The notes under the pieces: generated by a model
Databases searched by the model: none
What the model was told of the DNA's origin: nothing
What the model saw: the letters and a program-made list of their open reading frames with translations, nothing else
Made by a program: the position numbers and the translations under genes
Part shown: piece by piece, positions 45,093 to 53,936 of the stretch
Layout of the letters: each line of letters opens with the position of its first letter
Position numbering within the stretch: the stretch's first letter is position 1
NCBI RefSeq assembly: GCF_022352215.1
Contig: NZ_JAKRWF010000004.1
Coordinates: 62,001-126,000, forward strand
DNA from: Flavihumibacter cheonanensis
GTDB lineage: Bacteria; Bacteroidota; Bacteroidia; Chitinophagales; Chitinophagaceae
Length of the DNA: 64,000 nt
Reading direction: 5' to 3'

Positions 45093-46019
45093 ATGAAGGC
45101 AAGGGTGTATAAATCAACCGGTAGTTGGTACCAGTTAAAAAATGAAACCGGACAAACCTTTAATGGCCGGGCGAAGGGAGTATTCAAAATCGAAGGAATC
45201 ACTTCCACGAATCCTATTGCTGTTGGCGACTGGGTAGAAGTGGAAATGGAGAATGAACTGGAGAAATCAGTTACCATTACGGCTATCCATGACCGTGAAA
45301 ATTATATTGCCCGGACTTCGCCTCATAAGAAAGTTCAGCATCATATTGTAGCCTCCAACCTGGATCAGGCACTTATCTTTGCCACCCTAAAGGAGCCACG
45401 CACTTCCCAGGGATTTATTGATCGCTTTTTGTGTACAGCTGAAGCCTATCATATTCCAGCCATCATCGTTTTCAATAAGGCGGATATTTATCGTGATAAG
45501 GAACTGGACAAATATGCCGAGTTGGAAGAGATGTATCTGGCAATCGGTTATAAAGTCTTTCTGACCAGTGTAAAAAAAAGGCAGGGGCTGGATGAATTGA
45601 AACTGCTTCTTAAAAATAAAACAACCCTGATCAGTGGTCATTCCGGTGTTGGTAAATCCACTTTTATAAATGCCTTGTTTCCTGAAATGGCCTTGCGAAC
45701 ACAGGAAGTAAGTGGCTGGAGCGGAAAGGGCATGCACACTACAACCTTTGCTGAAATGTTTGATTTGCCGGGTGGCGGACAGATCATCGATACACCCGGC
45801 ATAAGAGAGCTTGGTCTGGTAGGCATCAGCCGGCAGGAATTATCGCACTATTTTCCGGAGATGCGGGAACTGCTCAACAATTGCCAGTTCAACAACTGCC
45901 TGCATATGAATGAGCCTGGCTGCGCCGTGAAAGAAGCTGTGCAAGATGGCCGCGTGCACCTCGACAGGTATGTGAGTTATTGTACGATTTTGGACTCCAT
46001 AGAAGAGAAGAACTATTAG
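45093..46019 (+). CDS. rsgA: Ribosome small-subunit-dependent GTPase A
   Basis: 308-aa circularly permuted GTPase that checks late 30S maturation. The order is an N-terminal OB fold (VYKSTGSWYQLKNETGQTFN), then FNKADIY (G4), GHSGVGKST (G1, about 183-191), DTPGIREL (G3) and a C-terminal zinc knuckle (CQFNNCLHMNEPGCAV). All are standard for RsgA. ATG start, 36 nt after batA. The stop is followed 3 nt later by a heptamer repeat tract shared with the convergent sugar dehydrogenase gene. Confidence 0.96.
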   Translation: MKARVYKSTGSWYQLKNETGQTFNGRAKGVFKIEGITSTNPIAVGDWVEVEMENELEKSVTITAIHDRENYIARTSPHKKVQHHIVASNLDQALIFATLKEPRTSQGFIDRFLCTAEAYHIPAIIVFNKADIYRDKELDKYAELEEMYLAIGYKVFLTSVKKRQGLDELKLLLKNKTTLISGHSGVGKSTFINALFPEMALRTQEVSGWSGKGMHTTTFAEMFDLPGGGQIIDTPGIRELGLVGISRQELSHYFPEMRELLNNCQFNNCLHMNEPGCAVKEAVQDGRVHLDRYVSYCTILDSIEEKNY

Positions 46020-46022
46020 GAT

Positions 46023-46129
46023 GTGAAAGGTGAAACGTGAAAGGTGAAAGATTGTGAAAAGCAGAAGGTGAAAGAGGGAGTCCCCTTTCACCTTTCACGT
46101 TCTTTCACTTTTCACTTTTCACCTTTCAC
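46023..46129. repeat. Heptanucleotide tract 3, inverted (GTGAAAN / NTTTCAC)
   Basis: The left half has GTGAAAG, GTGAAAC, GTGAAAG, GTGAAAG, a 3-nt break, GTGAAAA, a variant unit and GTGAAAG. The right half has the complementary CTTTCAC or TTTTCAC units six times with one 3-nt break. The last unit on the right forms the TGA stop of the sugar dehydrogenase gene. The two halves can form a large hairpin. Confidence 0.75.
46067..46092. terminator. Bidirectional hairpin between rsgA and the sugar dehydrogenase gene
   Basis: GGTGAAAG plus GGG (46067-46078, one bulged A) pairs with CCC plus CTTTCACC (46082-46092) around a short loop. It lies between two convergent genes and is made from the heptamer repeats. 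Confidence 0.55.
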
Positions 46130-47382
46130 TTCTTCGCAATTCGATACAACTTCCCTCCATCACTCACAGCATACAAAGCACCATCTTTACCTGCCTGCAC
46201 ATCGCGGAAACGATCCTTCTGATCTTCAGCGATTCTTTCTTCACCAACCACTTTGTTGTTTTTGATTACGAGTCGCGCTATATGCATGGAACTCAATCCG
46301 CCAATAAACAAGTTGTTTTTCCACTCTGGAATAGCATCGCCACTATAGAAAGTCATCCCGCTGGGAGATAGAGTTGGATCCCAGTAATAAACCGGTTGTT
46401 CCATACCTTCTTTTTGCGTGCGTGAACCTTCCAGCGCTTCACCACTGTATTCAATTCCATAGCTGATGGTGGGCCATCCATAGTTTTTACCAGGGCGTAT
46501 CAGGTTCAGTTCATCACCACCACGCGGACCAAATTCCGCTTCCCAAAGATCACCGGTTTGTGGATGAAAGGCCAGGCTCTGCACATTGCGATGTCCATAA
46601 GAATAGATTTCAGGTCTCGCATTGGCTTGTCCGGCAAAAGGATTACCAGTTGCAGGTTGACCATCTTTAGTTATGCGAACCAGTTTACCCAGACCAGATT
46701 GCAGATCCTGCGATTGCGGACGGGTGGATTTATCCGAACGTTCTCCTGTACTTACAATCAGTGCACCTGTTTTATCAAAGAGAATACGACCACCATAATG
46801 CAGATTGCCTTTGGAAGATGCTGGCGTTGCGCGATAAATCACTACTGCATTTTCAATGGTGGATTCATTGTCTGATAGTCGCCCTTTTGCAACAGCCGTA
46901 AGACTTTCATTATTGGCCATAGGCTCTGCAAACACCCAATAAACCATCCGGTTGCTGCTGAAAGCAGGATCGAGGGTGATGCCAAGTAAACCTCCCTGTC
47001 CGCGGGCGTTTACAGGAGGAATACCAGTAATCGGATTACTCACACTGCCATCTTTGGAGGCGATCCGCAATACACCCCCTTTTTCTGTGATAAGCCAGCG
47101 GCCATCCGGAAGTTCAGTTAATGCCCAGGGAGATTTCAGTGTGGTATTTAATACCGTCACTTCATATGGGGTAGTTGTCTTAACACTGCCAATACGGGTC
47201 TGGCCAGCAAATGCCGGTTTATACGTGGTGTTGGGAGCCTTGGTTTCTACTGGAGCGCCCGTAGTATCCACCACTGTTTCCGGACTTGTTCTGTTACCGG
47301 AAGACTGGGAAGGAGTTTGCGAATTGCAGGCTGCTGCGCTGAGCAGCACCCCTGAAAGAACTCCGAGAAATGCTTGATTCAT
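46126..47382 (-). CDS. PQQ-dependent sugar dehydrogenase (soluble aldose dehydrogenase family) lipoprotein
   Basis: 418 aa with lipoprotein signal LGVLSGVLLSAAACNSQ (Cys19). It has the six-bladed propeller of the GSDH/YliI family: SPWALTELPDGRWLITEKGG, RGQGGLLGITLDPAF, HYGGRILFDKTGALIVSTGER, YSYGHRNVQSLAFHPQTGDLWEAEFGPRGGDELN and YYWDPTLSPSGMTFYSGD. These carry the His and Arg/Asn residues expected around PQQ. It oxidises aldoses in the periplasm; whether this host makes PQQ is not visible here. The stop codon TGA is formed by a GTGAAAG repeat unit. Confidence 0.9.
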   Translation of the reverse strand: MNQAFLGVLSGVLLSAAACNSQTPSQSSGNRTSPETVVDTTGAPVETKAPNTTYKPAFAGQTRIGSVKTTTPYEVTVLNTTLKSPWALTELPDGRWLITEKGGVLRIASKDGSVSNPITGIPPVNARGQGGLLGITLDPAFSSNRMVYWVFAEPMANNESLTAVAKGRLSDNESTIENAVVIYRATPASSKGNLHYGGRILFDKTGALIVSTGERSDKSTRPQSQDLQSGLGKLVRITKDGQPATGNPFAGQANARPEIYSYGHRNVQSLAFHPQTGDLWEAEFGPRGGDELNLIRPGKNYGWPTISYGIEYSGEALEGSRTQKEGMEQPVYYWDPTLSPSGMTFYSGDAIPEWKNNLFIGGLSSMHIARLVIKNNKVVGEERIAEDQKDRFRDVQAGKDGALYAVSDGGKLYRIAKK

Positions 47383-47476
47383 TACGACTTTTTTTAACGT
47401 GAAAACCTTGAAGAGTGTAAACTTAACGATTATTCCCCAAGAGGAGTTCAGATTGAAAAAAGTCAGGTTCAGGCAA

Positions 47477-47809
47477 TCAGGAGATGTATTTTTTTACGGT
47501 ATGTACCAGTAACCGGGATTCCAGGAAGCTGGCCACTTCGGTAACCATTTCGTTTGGATGCAGCTTGTTTCGGTTGACTGATTGTGGATAGAGGCAGATA
47601 CCGGTATAGATATTATACTGCAAGCTCAATGGCTGCCCTTTGTACCGGAAATCCCAGATCAGTGAATCAAAATCATCGAGTTTGTTGTGGAAGGAAATCC
47701 GGAGTTCTTCAGACAGCAGGTTCGCCACTTCATAAAAGCGTTTCAGACCGCCATCTTCATCAATTACAGCTTCAACAAAGCCATCATGGGTGTGGAGTAC
47801 GGGGCACAT
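47477..47809 (-). CDS. Conserved-looking hypothetical protein
   Basis: 110 aa from the ATG at 47809. The same frame is open back to two adjacent GTG codons (47884, 47887), which would add a basic stretch (KKFPRRRNSRPDKGHN) overlapping the lipoprotein gene upstream. A stop directly precedes them. The sequence has a compact mixed pattern (HDGFVEAVIDEDGGLKRFYE, DDFDSLIWDFRYKGQPLSLQ, VASFLESRLLVHTVKKYI) and no signal peptide or membrane segment, so it should be cytoplasmic. I do not recognise the family. It probably shares a transcript with the lipoprotein gene just upstream. Confidence 0.6.
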   Translation of the reverse strand: MCPVLHTHDGFVEAVIDEDGGLKRFYEVANLLSEELRISFHNKLDDFDSLIWDFRYKGQPLSLQYNIYTGICLYPQSVNRNKLHPNEMVTEVASFLESRLLVHTVKKYIS

Positions 47810-47846
47810 ATGATATGGTTTAGAGGTTCCGGCATTGTGACCTTTA

Positions 47847-48017
47847 TCAGGCCTTGAATTTCTTCGCCTTGGGAACTTTTTCACCACTCAGAATTCGCTC
47901 TGCACCTACATTTTTTCCATTTGAGGGGCAGCCGGATTTTTTAGAAGCACTGCAGGAAACCAGCAGTGTCATAACGGCAAGCATCACAAACAGAGATGTA
48001 CAGCGGAACAGTTTCAT
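47847..48017 (-). CDS. Small 56-aa lipoprotein
   Basis: The ATG at 48017 opens a 57-codon frame with a lipoprotein signal (LFVMLAVMTLLVSCSASKK; Cys22 after the LVSC lipobox). A short mature part, KSGCPSNGKNVGAERILSG, is followed by a Lys-rich end (EKVPKAKKFKA). The GCPSNGKNVGAE stretch with a second Cys looks constrained. It sits 70 nt downstream of the carbonic anhydrase gene on the same strand and 37 nt before the ATG of the hypothetical gene; the GTG starts of that gene would overlap it. Function unknown. Confidence 0.72.
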   Translation of the reverse strand: MKLFRCTSLFVMLAVMTLLVSCSASKKSGCPSNGKNVGAERILSGEKVPKAKKFKA

Positions 48018-48087
48018 AAGGCTTTTTGCTTATAACGGGCAAATTCACCCTTTAGTATCCAACAATCAGGCCAGTTCGACGAATGGA

Positions 48088-48609
48088 CTATACCTGGTCT
48101 TTGAACCAGCCCGAATACTGCAGGTAGTTATTGGCAATCCGGTTAATTTCCCCATGAATCAGCTCCTGGCTGATTTCTTTAACTTTTTTGGCAGGGGTGC
48201 CTGCATAAATGCTGCCCGGTTCGCAAACAGTTCCTTCCAGCACCACAGCACCTGCTGCAATAATGGTATTGCTGTTTACGACTGCATTATCCATTACGAT
48301 AGCCCCCATTCCGATCAATACATTATCATGAATGGTACAACCATGAACAATCGCATTGTGACCTATTGAAACATTGTGACCGATATGAACTTTTGTTTTC
48401 TGGAACGTAGCATGCAGCACAGCACCGTCCTGTATATTGACTTTGTTACCAATGCGAATACTGTTAACATCTCCGCGTACAACTGCATTGAACCAGATAC
48501 TGCATTGATCTCCCATAACTACATCACCTACAATAGTGGCATTCGGGGCAATAAAGCAATCCTGGCCGAACTGCGGGTAAACTCCGTTGACATGAAGGAT
48601 GGTTGGCAC
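48088..48609 (-). CDS. Gamma carbonic anhydrase family protein
   Basis: 173-aa left-handed beta-helix protein of the YrdA/CaiE-like branch, starting at a GTG (48609). Hexapeptide repeats run through most of its length (FIAPNATIVGDVVMGDQCSI, VVRGDVNSIRIGNKVNIQDG). The metal-ligand histidines are placed as in gamma-CA (VLHATF, IGHNAIVHGC), and the C-terminal helix (IHGEINRIANNYLQYSGWF) packs on the trimer. Known relatives bind Zn or Fe; carbonic anhydrase activity is not proven for this branch. No ATG is available near the start. Confidence 0.92.
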   Translation of the reverse strand: MPTILHVNGVYPQFGQDCFIAPNATIVGDVVMGDQCSIWFNAVVRGDVNSIRIGNKVNIQDGAVLHATFQKTKVHIGHNVSIGHNAIVHGCTIHDNVLIGMGAIVMDNAVVNSNTIIAAGAVVLEGTVCEPGSIYAGTPAKKVKEISQELIHGEINRIANNYLQYSGWFKDQV

Positions 48610-48677
48610 GATTTCAATAATTAAAGGAGAAGAATTAAAATTTCAACCGGAAAGATCGGAATTTTAATATAAACCAT

Positions 48678-48741
48678 CTTTCACTTTTCACGTTTCACCT
48701 TTCACTTCTTCTTTCTCACTTCTCACTTTTCACGTTTCACC
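48678..48741. repeat. Heptanucleotide tract 4 (NTTTCAC units)
   Basis: CTTTCAC, TTTTCAC, GTTTCAC, CTTTCAC, then a degenerate stretch, then TTCTCAC, TTTTCAC and GTTTCAC. It abuts the -7 element of the aminotransferase gene. It is the complement of the GTGAAAN unit in tract 3. Confidence 0.7.
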
Positions 48742-48743
48742 GT

Positions 48744-48751
48744 TATTTTTG
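48744..48751 (+). promoter_or_regulatory. -7 element 4 nt from the aminotransferase GTG start
   Basis: TATTTTTG (exact TAnnTTTG), 4 nt before the GTG at 48756, directly after heptamer tract 4. It implies a leaderless transcript. Confidence 0.5.
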
Positions 48752-48755
48752 CATC

Positions 48756-49946
48756 GTGAATCAACGACAACTCTTCTTACAGCATGTAGGCCAGACTTCT
48801 CCTGCTCCCCTGGCGCTTGAAATCGTGAAAGCCAAAGGAACTGTTCTGACAGACCGGAAGGGAAAAACTTATCTGGATCTTATTGCTGGCATAAGTGTGT
48901 GTAATGTAGGGCATTGCCATCCGAAAGTAGTGAAAGCCATCCGTAAACAGGCCGGCGATTACCTGCACCTGCTGGTTTATGGTGAACTGGTAGAAACTCC
49001 ACAGGTGGCCTATGCGACCCTCCTGACCAAACTCCTGCCTTCCTCCCTGAACTCGGTATATTTTACCAGTTCCGGAGCAGAAGCTACAGAGGGCGCTATG
49101 AAACTGGCCAAAAGAGTAACGGGCAGAACTCAGATGATCGCATTCAATCATTCCTACCATGGCTCCACACAAGGGGCCCTCAGCCTTATGGGCGATGAAT
49201 ACTGGCGTAATGCTTTCCGCCCGCTCTTACCTGGCATTCTGCACCTGGAATACAATGATCCCGCTGTTTTTGATTCTATAACGACAGATACCGCCTGCGT
49301 ACTGCTTGAAACCATACAGGCAGAAAAAGGGGTTAATCCTCCTAAGAAGTCCTGGCTAACGGCCTTGCGCAAACGCTGTACGGAAACAGGTACTTTATTG
49401 ATACTGGATGAAATTCAGACAGGCTTTGGTAGAACCGGACATCTATGGGGTTTTGAACCTTTTGAAATTGTTCCGGACATCATCCTGCTCGGCAAGGCCC
49501 TTGGTGGTGGTATGCCACTGGGCGCTTTTGTGGCGGATAAAGCATTGATGGATCAGTTCACACTGAATCCGGTATTAGGACATATTACCACTTTTGGCGG
49601 GCATCCGGTGAGCTGCGCAGCCGGATTAGCTGCACTAAAAGTATTGCTGAAAGAAAAATGGATCAGGGAACTGCCTGAAAAAGAGGCCTTATTCAGGGAA
49701 CTGCTGGTGCATCCCGCCATTCAGGCTATTCGATCCCGGGGTTTATTGATTGCAGTTGAGTTTGAAAGTTTTGAGTTCAACAAACGGGTAATTGATCGCT
49801 GCATTGCTAATGGTGTATTGACCGACTGGTTCCTTTTCGGCTCCAACTGCCTTCGTATTGCACCTCCTTTGAGCATCTCGAAAAAGGAAATAAAGAAAGC
49901 CTGTTCCATTATTTTAGATGCAATTCAGTCTGAATACTTGCGATAA
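48756..49946 (+). CDS. Class III aminotransferase (aspartate/acetylornithine aminotransferase family)
   Basis: 396-aa PLP enzyme beginning at GTG 48756. Motifs: TYLDLIAGISVCNVGHCHP near the N-terminus, TSSGAEATEGAMKLAK, FNHSYHGSTQGALSLMG, the PLP-phosphate and Asp region LLILDEIQTGFGRTGHLWGFE, and the catalytic Lys in ILLGKALGGGMPLGAF (about 249). It transfers amino groups between an omega- or alpha-amino donor and a keto acid. The substrate (acetylornithine, ornithine, other) cannot be told, and no arginine genes are adjacent. It is followed 39 nt later by the TraB/GumN gene. Confidence 0.92.
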   Translation: MNQRQLFLQHVGQTSPAPLALEIVKAKGTVLTDRKGKTYLDLIAGISVCNVGHCHPKVVKAIRKQAGDYLHLLVYGELVETPQVAYATLLTKLLPSSLNSVYFTSSGAEATEGAMKLAKRVTGRTQMIAFNHSYHGSTQGALSLMGDEYWRNAFRPLLPGILHLEYNDPAVFDSITTDTACVLLETIQAEKGVNPPKKSWLTALRKRCTETGTLLILDEIQTGFGRTGHLWGFEPFEIVPDIILLGKALGGGMPLGAFVADKALMDQFTLNPVLGHITTFGGHPVSCAAGLAALKVLLKEKWIRELPEKEALFRELLVHPAIQAIRSRGLLIAVEFESFEFNKRVIDRCIANGVLTDWFLFGSNCLRIAPPLSISKKEIKKACSIILDAIQSEYLR

Positions 49947-49985
49947 ACAAATTCTGGTAGTATTTTGATGCGCTAAGTTTATCTT

Positions 49986-52900
49986 ATGAAGCGCATCCTT
50001 TTCTTTTTTCTTTTTATTGTCCCCATTTTTTTGACTGCACAACCAAAAAAGAATGCTGCATCCACGCTGTTATGGAGGATCAGCGGAAAGGGTATGCAAA
50101 AACCTTCCTATCTCTATGGTACCATGCACCTGCAGGATAAACGACTCTTTCATTTCACCGATTCTGTTTATGAAAGCATTCGCGCTGTTGAAGGTTTCGC
50201 TGGTGAACTGGATATGAATGACATGAATGCATTGATCACCAATTGGATCAAAAATGAAGAGGCAACTATAGAGGATCAGATACTGTTGAAAAATCTAATC
50301 AGTCCGGCTCAGAAAAAACGATACAAAACCGCGCTCGAAAAGAAATTTAAGAAGTCAATCGAACGTATTACGTTAAAGGATTTAGAATCGGCAGCGGACG
50401 CCTGGAATTTCGTGCTACGGAAAGATGATGATATGCCCACATTTGTGGATGCCTACCTATTTGGACTTGCCCGGAATCAGGGAAAGTGGACAGGTGCCCT
50501 TGAAACCATCGAAGATCAAACCGATGCGCCGCAATCATTTGATCCGGATGCAACGATTCAGGCTGCATTACTGGAAGATGATGATCGAAGAAAAATGATG
50601 AAACAGTTTATTTCCATTTACCTCTCGGAAGACCTTTCCCGAATGAATGAACTGGTAGTAAAAGCGAGCGGTGAATATGATAACCGAAAAATGAATGACC
50701 GTAACCTGAACATGGTGCGCAAAATGGATAGCCTGGCTGCCATTCGTTCCTGTTTTTATGCTGTGGGGGCAGCACATCTGCCAGGAGATTCGGGTATCAT
50801 TCAATTGCTTAGAAACAGGGGATATAATGTAACGCCTGTTTCATCCGAAAAGAGAATCCCACCCGATCAATACATGGTACAGCAATCTGAGCATATTTGG
50901 GAGGAAATAAATTGGGCAAATGATGATTTCCAAATAAAAATGCCCGGTAAAGCAAATAGCCTCGATGGATTAGGTGGTTTTCAGCATGCCCGAATTTTTT
51001 TCGATCCCATGAGCATGACTGGATTTGTTTCAGGCTTCATACCTATAGGTAATCAAACGGAACATCAAATAGACTCAACCTGCCAAAAACTACCGGAAAT
51101 GTATGCAAGTGAAGGAACAGTTTTCCGGGATTCTGTTTGGCAAATCAACGGACGAAAAGGATATGAAATTGAAGCATCCATTAAAGAGGGATATGTGAAT
51201 ATGATGATGAATCCTGTTCCAGGGGGCATTGTTATGAATATGATTATATCCATGTCCAAAGCCGGACTCAAAATGAACAATGCAATAACTTTTTTTCAAT
51301 CCTTTGTTGTAAATAAAAAAGCAATACCACCCCCTGTTAGTGGTTGGAGGCGCAAACTGATTCCCCTTCAACAGGTAAGTTTTGAGGCTCCGGTAGAATT
51401 GGAATTGACTGCCACTAAGAATGATTCTTCCTGGATCACCTATACGTATTCTGCAATGGATGGGTCAACCCAGGCTTTTTATATGATTAATGTTATGGAA
51501 ACCCCACCCGGACTCTACTCCAGTCTTGATAGTCTTTATTTTGAAGAGATCAAAAATCAATATGTTGACAATAAAACCTATAAACTGTTGTCGCATTCCT
51601 TTTTTGATCTTGACGGATTTCCAGGCATAGCTATAAAAATGGGAACCAAACTCAACAATGATTCAATACATTATCTTTTACAGGTAATAAACCGGGGAAA
51701 CCGGAGGTATGTTTACCTGACTGGTTATTTTCCTGGCGAAAAAAACAAATTGGATGCAGAAAGATTCATGAAGGGAATTCGGCTGCTGCCGTACGCGGCA
51801 AATAGAACCGTTTCCGGAGAAGTACCCTATGAGAATTACAGTATTCAGTCTCCGGTTCGGTTCTCTCCGGATTTAAGCCCCGATCTGCAGGAAGGTCTCA
51901 TCCGATGGGTAATGTATGATTCAACTTCAGCCGTAACCATCCATGTGCAGAAAGAACCTTTGAGTAAATATTATAAAGCATCAGATGACAGCAGCTTTGT
52001 TTCGGAACAGATGGGGTATTTTATAGCTGAATCAGATAGCCTGCAGCGAATGGAGATAAGTACTTTAGAGGGAAATATTACAGCACAGGCTTGGATTCAC
52101 CTGGATGGCACACATAATCTCAAGCGGGTTAAATTAATGGCAAGTGGCGATACCCTCTATTCTGTTTCAGGTGTGATTTCTCCTGAAGTAAATACTACCA
52201 CAGCCTATAACCGAATGTTTGATTCTTTCCGGGTGCAACAGTTTACTCCTAATACTTATAAAGATTCAAAAGCTAAAAAAGTATTTCAGGATCTCTTGTT
52301 GCCAGACTCTCTTTCTTTCAATGAAGCAAAAGAAGCGCTTCAATGGGTAGACATTACGGCTGCTGATTTGCCGTATCTGCATGAAGCATTACTGAACCCG
52401 CTAATTGATTTTAGTGAGCGTTCGGACTGCACACACGATGAAATAATTCAACGGGTAATCAAATTCAAGGATCAATCAACAATCGATTTTATTAAACAGG
52501 CCTACCCTGGTCTGAAAGAAAGAAATGCTGTATTACAATATCCTTTATTATCAGTACTCGCCAGGTTCAGAACAAAAGAAAGTTACGAGGTGATTGAAAA
52601 GCTCCTGGAATCGGGATTGCCAACTGCGGGGAATCCGGGAATACTGTATGCTGCCATCGCCGATAGCATGGAACTTGTTGAACAACTCTTTCCACTGATT
52701 TTGAAATACAAAAATGATTCGCTGCTGCGTAAGATAGCTCCTGCAATGGTTGTAAGTATGAAGAATGCGGGTAAACTGTCTGCATCCGTATTGGAAGAGT
52801 TGAAGCCTGTATTGCTTCAAATGGCTGATCAGTACCAAGTCGAATTGAAGAACAAAGACCTGCCGCTTCCAATTCATTTTGATTTTTTATTGGAAGTAAT

Positions 52901-53432
52901 GACATTCTATCCTGACAGTGAATTTCAACAGCGAATGGATAGTTTAACCTATCATACCAATGAAGATGTTCAATACAGCACAGTAAAAATACTGCTGGAG
53001 AAACAAAAACCGGTACCAGTTGCTGTTATTCAGCAAATCGCCGCCGATCCTTTTTATCGGTCCTCTTTATATATACTGATGAAAGATGCAGACCAGCTTA
53101 AAAACTTTCCCCGAAATTTTTCTAAGCAGTCATTGATTGCTGAATCCCAACTCTTCCGCGAGATATGGTATGGAACCGAAGAGTATAAACTGAATTTTCT
53201 AAAACAGATCAGTCTGAAACAGGAAGGTAAAAAACAGTATTACTATCTGTATAAAGTGAGCTTCAAAACAGAGGATGGGGAAGAAAATTATTTGGGTGTG
53301 GCAGGACCCTACCTTTCAAAAACCAGGATCGATGCCACACCCGGAGAATACACTGGTGTGTATTATGATGAGCTACTAGATGAATCGAAGCTAATGGAAC
53401 AGTTTGAAGCCTTTATTCAATCTCTACAATAA
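49986..53432 (+). CDS. Very large TraB/GumN-family protein with C-terminal repeat region
   Basis: 1148 aa with a signal peptide (residues 1-19, ending FLTAQ). Residues about 25-290 are a TraB/GumN domain with the two conserved His motifs (YLYGTMHLQD and YAVGAAHLPG) and an early Glu (FAGELDMND). Ordinary Bacteroidota TraB proteins end there. Here about 850 residues follow. These look like three related alpha/beta modules (about 300-460, 465-625, 635-765, each ending in an F-x-S or F-x-G-I-R-L-type strand), an all-helical HEAT-like stretch (about 790-1040) and a small C-terminal domain (KVSFKTEDGEENYLGVAGPY). The C-terminal description is from pattern only. Function unknown; probably periplasmic. 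Confidence 0.85.
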   Translation: MKRILFFFLFIVPIFLTAQPKKNAASTLLWRISGKGMQKPSYLYGTMHLQDKRLFHFTDSVYESIRAVEGFAGELDMNDMNALITNWIKNEEATIEDQILLKNLISPAQKKRYKTALEKKFKKSIERITLKDLESAADAWNFVLRKDDDMPTFVDAYLFGLARNQGKWTGALETIEDQTDAPQSFDPDATIQAALLEDDDRRKMMKQFISIYLSEDLSRMNELVVKASGEYDNRKMNDRNLNMVRKMDSLAAIRSCFYAVGAAHLPGDSGIIQLLRNRGYNVTPVSSEKRIPPDQYMVQQSEHIWEEINWANDDFQIKMPGKANSLDGLGGFQHARIFFDPMSMTGFVSGFIPIGNQTEHQIDSTCQKLPEMYASEGTVFRDSVWQINGRKGYEIEASIKEGYVNMMMNPVPGGIVMNMIISMSKAGLKMNNAITFFQSFVVNKKAIPPPVSGWRRKLIPLQQVSFEAPVELELTATKNDSSWITYTYSAMDGSTQAFYMINVMETPPGLYSSLDSLYFEEIKNQYVDNKTYKLLSHSFFDLDGFPGIAIKMGTKLNNDSIHYLLQVINRGNRRYVYLTGYFPGEKNKLDAERFMKGIRLLPYAANRTVSGEVPYENYSIQSPVRFSPDLSPDLQEGLIRWVMYDSTSAVTIHVQKEPLSKYYKASDDSSFVSEQMGYFIAESDSLQRMEISTLEGNITAQAWIHLDGTHNLKRVKLMASGDTLYSVSGVISPEVNTTTAYNRMFDSFRVQQFTPNTYKDSKAKKVFQDLLLPDSLSFNEAKEALQWVDITAADLPYLHEALLNPLIDFSERSDCTHDEIIQRVIKFKDQSTIDFIKQAYPGLKERNAVLQYPLLSVLARFRTKESYEVIEKLLESGLPTAGNPGILYAAIADSMELVEQLFPLILKYKNDSLLRKIAPAMVVSMKNAGKLSASVLEELKPVLLQMADQYQVELKNKDLPLPIHFDFLLEVMTFYPDSEFQQRMDSLTYHTNEDVQYSTVKILLEKQKPVPVAVIQQIAADPFYRSSLYILMKDADQLKNFPRNFSKQSLIAESQLFREIWYGTEEYKLNFLKQISLKQEGKKQYYYLYKVSFKTEDGEENYLGVAGPYLSKTRIDATPGEYTGVYYDELLDESKLMEQFEAFIQSLQ

Positions 53433-53925
53433 CTTCTACTTCTATTGCGATATTATTGGGCAATGCATGAAAACCTACTGCAGAACGTGCATGTTTCCCT
53501 TTTTCACCAAAGATTTCAACCATGGTATCGGAATAACCATTCATAACTTTTGGCTGCTGGGTAAAGCTGCTTTCACAATTCACCATGCCTAATACTTTGA
53601 TGACCCGCTTTACTTTTTTGAGATCGCCCAGGTAATCTTTCAGCACTGCAATATGATTGAATGCCACAGAACGTGCAGCTGCATAACCTTCTTCAATAGT
53701 CAGGTCTTTCCCAACTTTACCGGTGATGTCTTTTCCAGCTGCATCCGTGGGACCTTTTCCGGAAAGATAGAGCAGCTTACCTGTTTGTACCACATTTACA
53801 TAGTTGGCAACCGGCTTGGATACGGCTGGTAATGTAACACCTAGTTGCTTTAATTTTTCTTCTGGCGATTGTGCTTGTGTTGTTGACATGATCAGGGTTA
53901 AGATGACGAATGATAAATAACGCAT
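53413..53925 (-). CDS. Secreted RidA/YjgF family protein
   Basis: 170 aa with a signal peptide (MRYLSFVILTLIMSTTQAQ) followed by a RidA domain: VQTGKLLYLSGKGPTDAAG, GYAAARSVAFNHIAVLKDYLG, VIKVLGMVNCESSFTQQPKVMNG, and HARSAVGFHALPNNIAIEVEVIVEI with the conserved Arg. Cytoplasmic RidA deaminates reactive enamines; this longer exported form belongs to a poorly characterised branch. It lies downstream of glpF on the same strand, separated by a heptamer repeat. Its end overlaps the TraB/GumN gene by 20 nt. Confidence 0.88.
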   Translation of the reverse strand: MRYLSFVILTLIMSTTQAQSPEEKLKQLGVTLPAVSKPVANYVNVVQTGKLLYLSGKGPTDAAGKDITGKVGKDLTIEEGYAAARSVAFNHIAVLKDYLGDLKKVKRVIKVLGMVNCESSFTQQPKVMNGYSDTMVEIFGEKGKHARSAVGFHALPNNIAIEVEVIVEIE

Positions 53926-53936
53926 GGTATGGAAGT

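Noticed and set aside
46023-46129. Possible CRISPR array in the regularly repeating intergenic tract
   Set aside because: Units are 7 bp with no spacers and no cas genes nearby; they are heptamer repeats.
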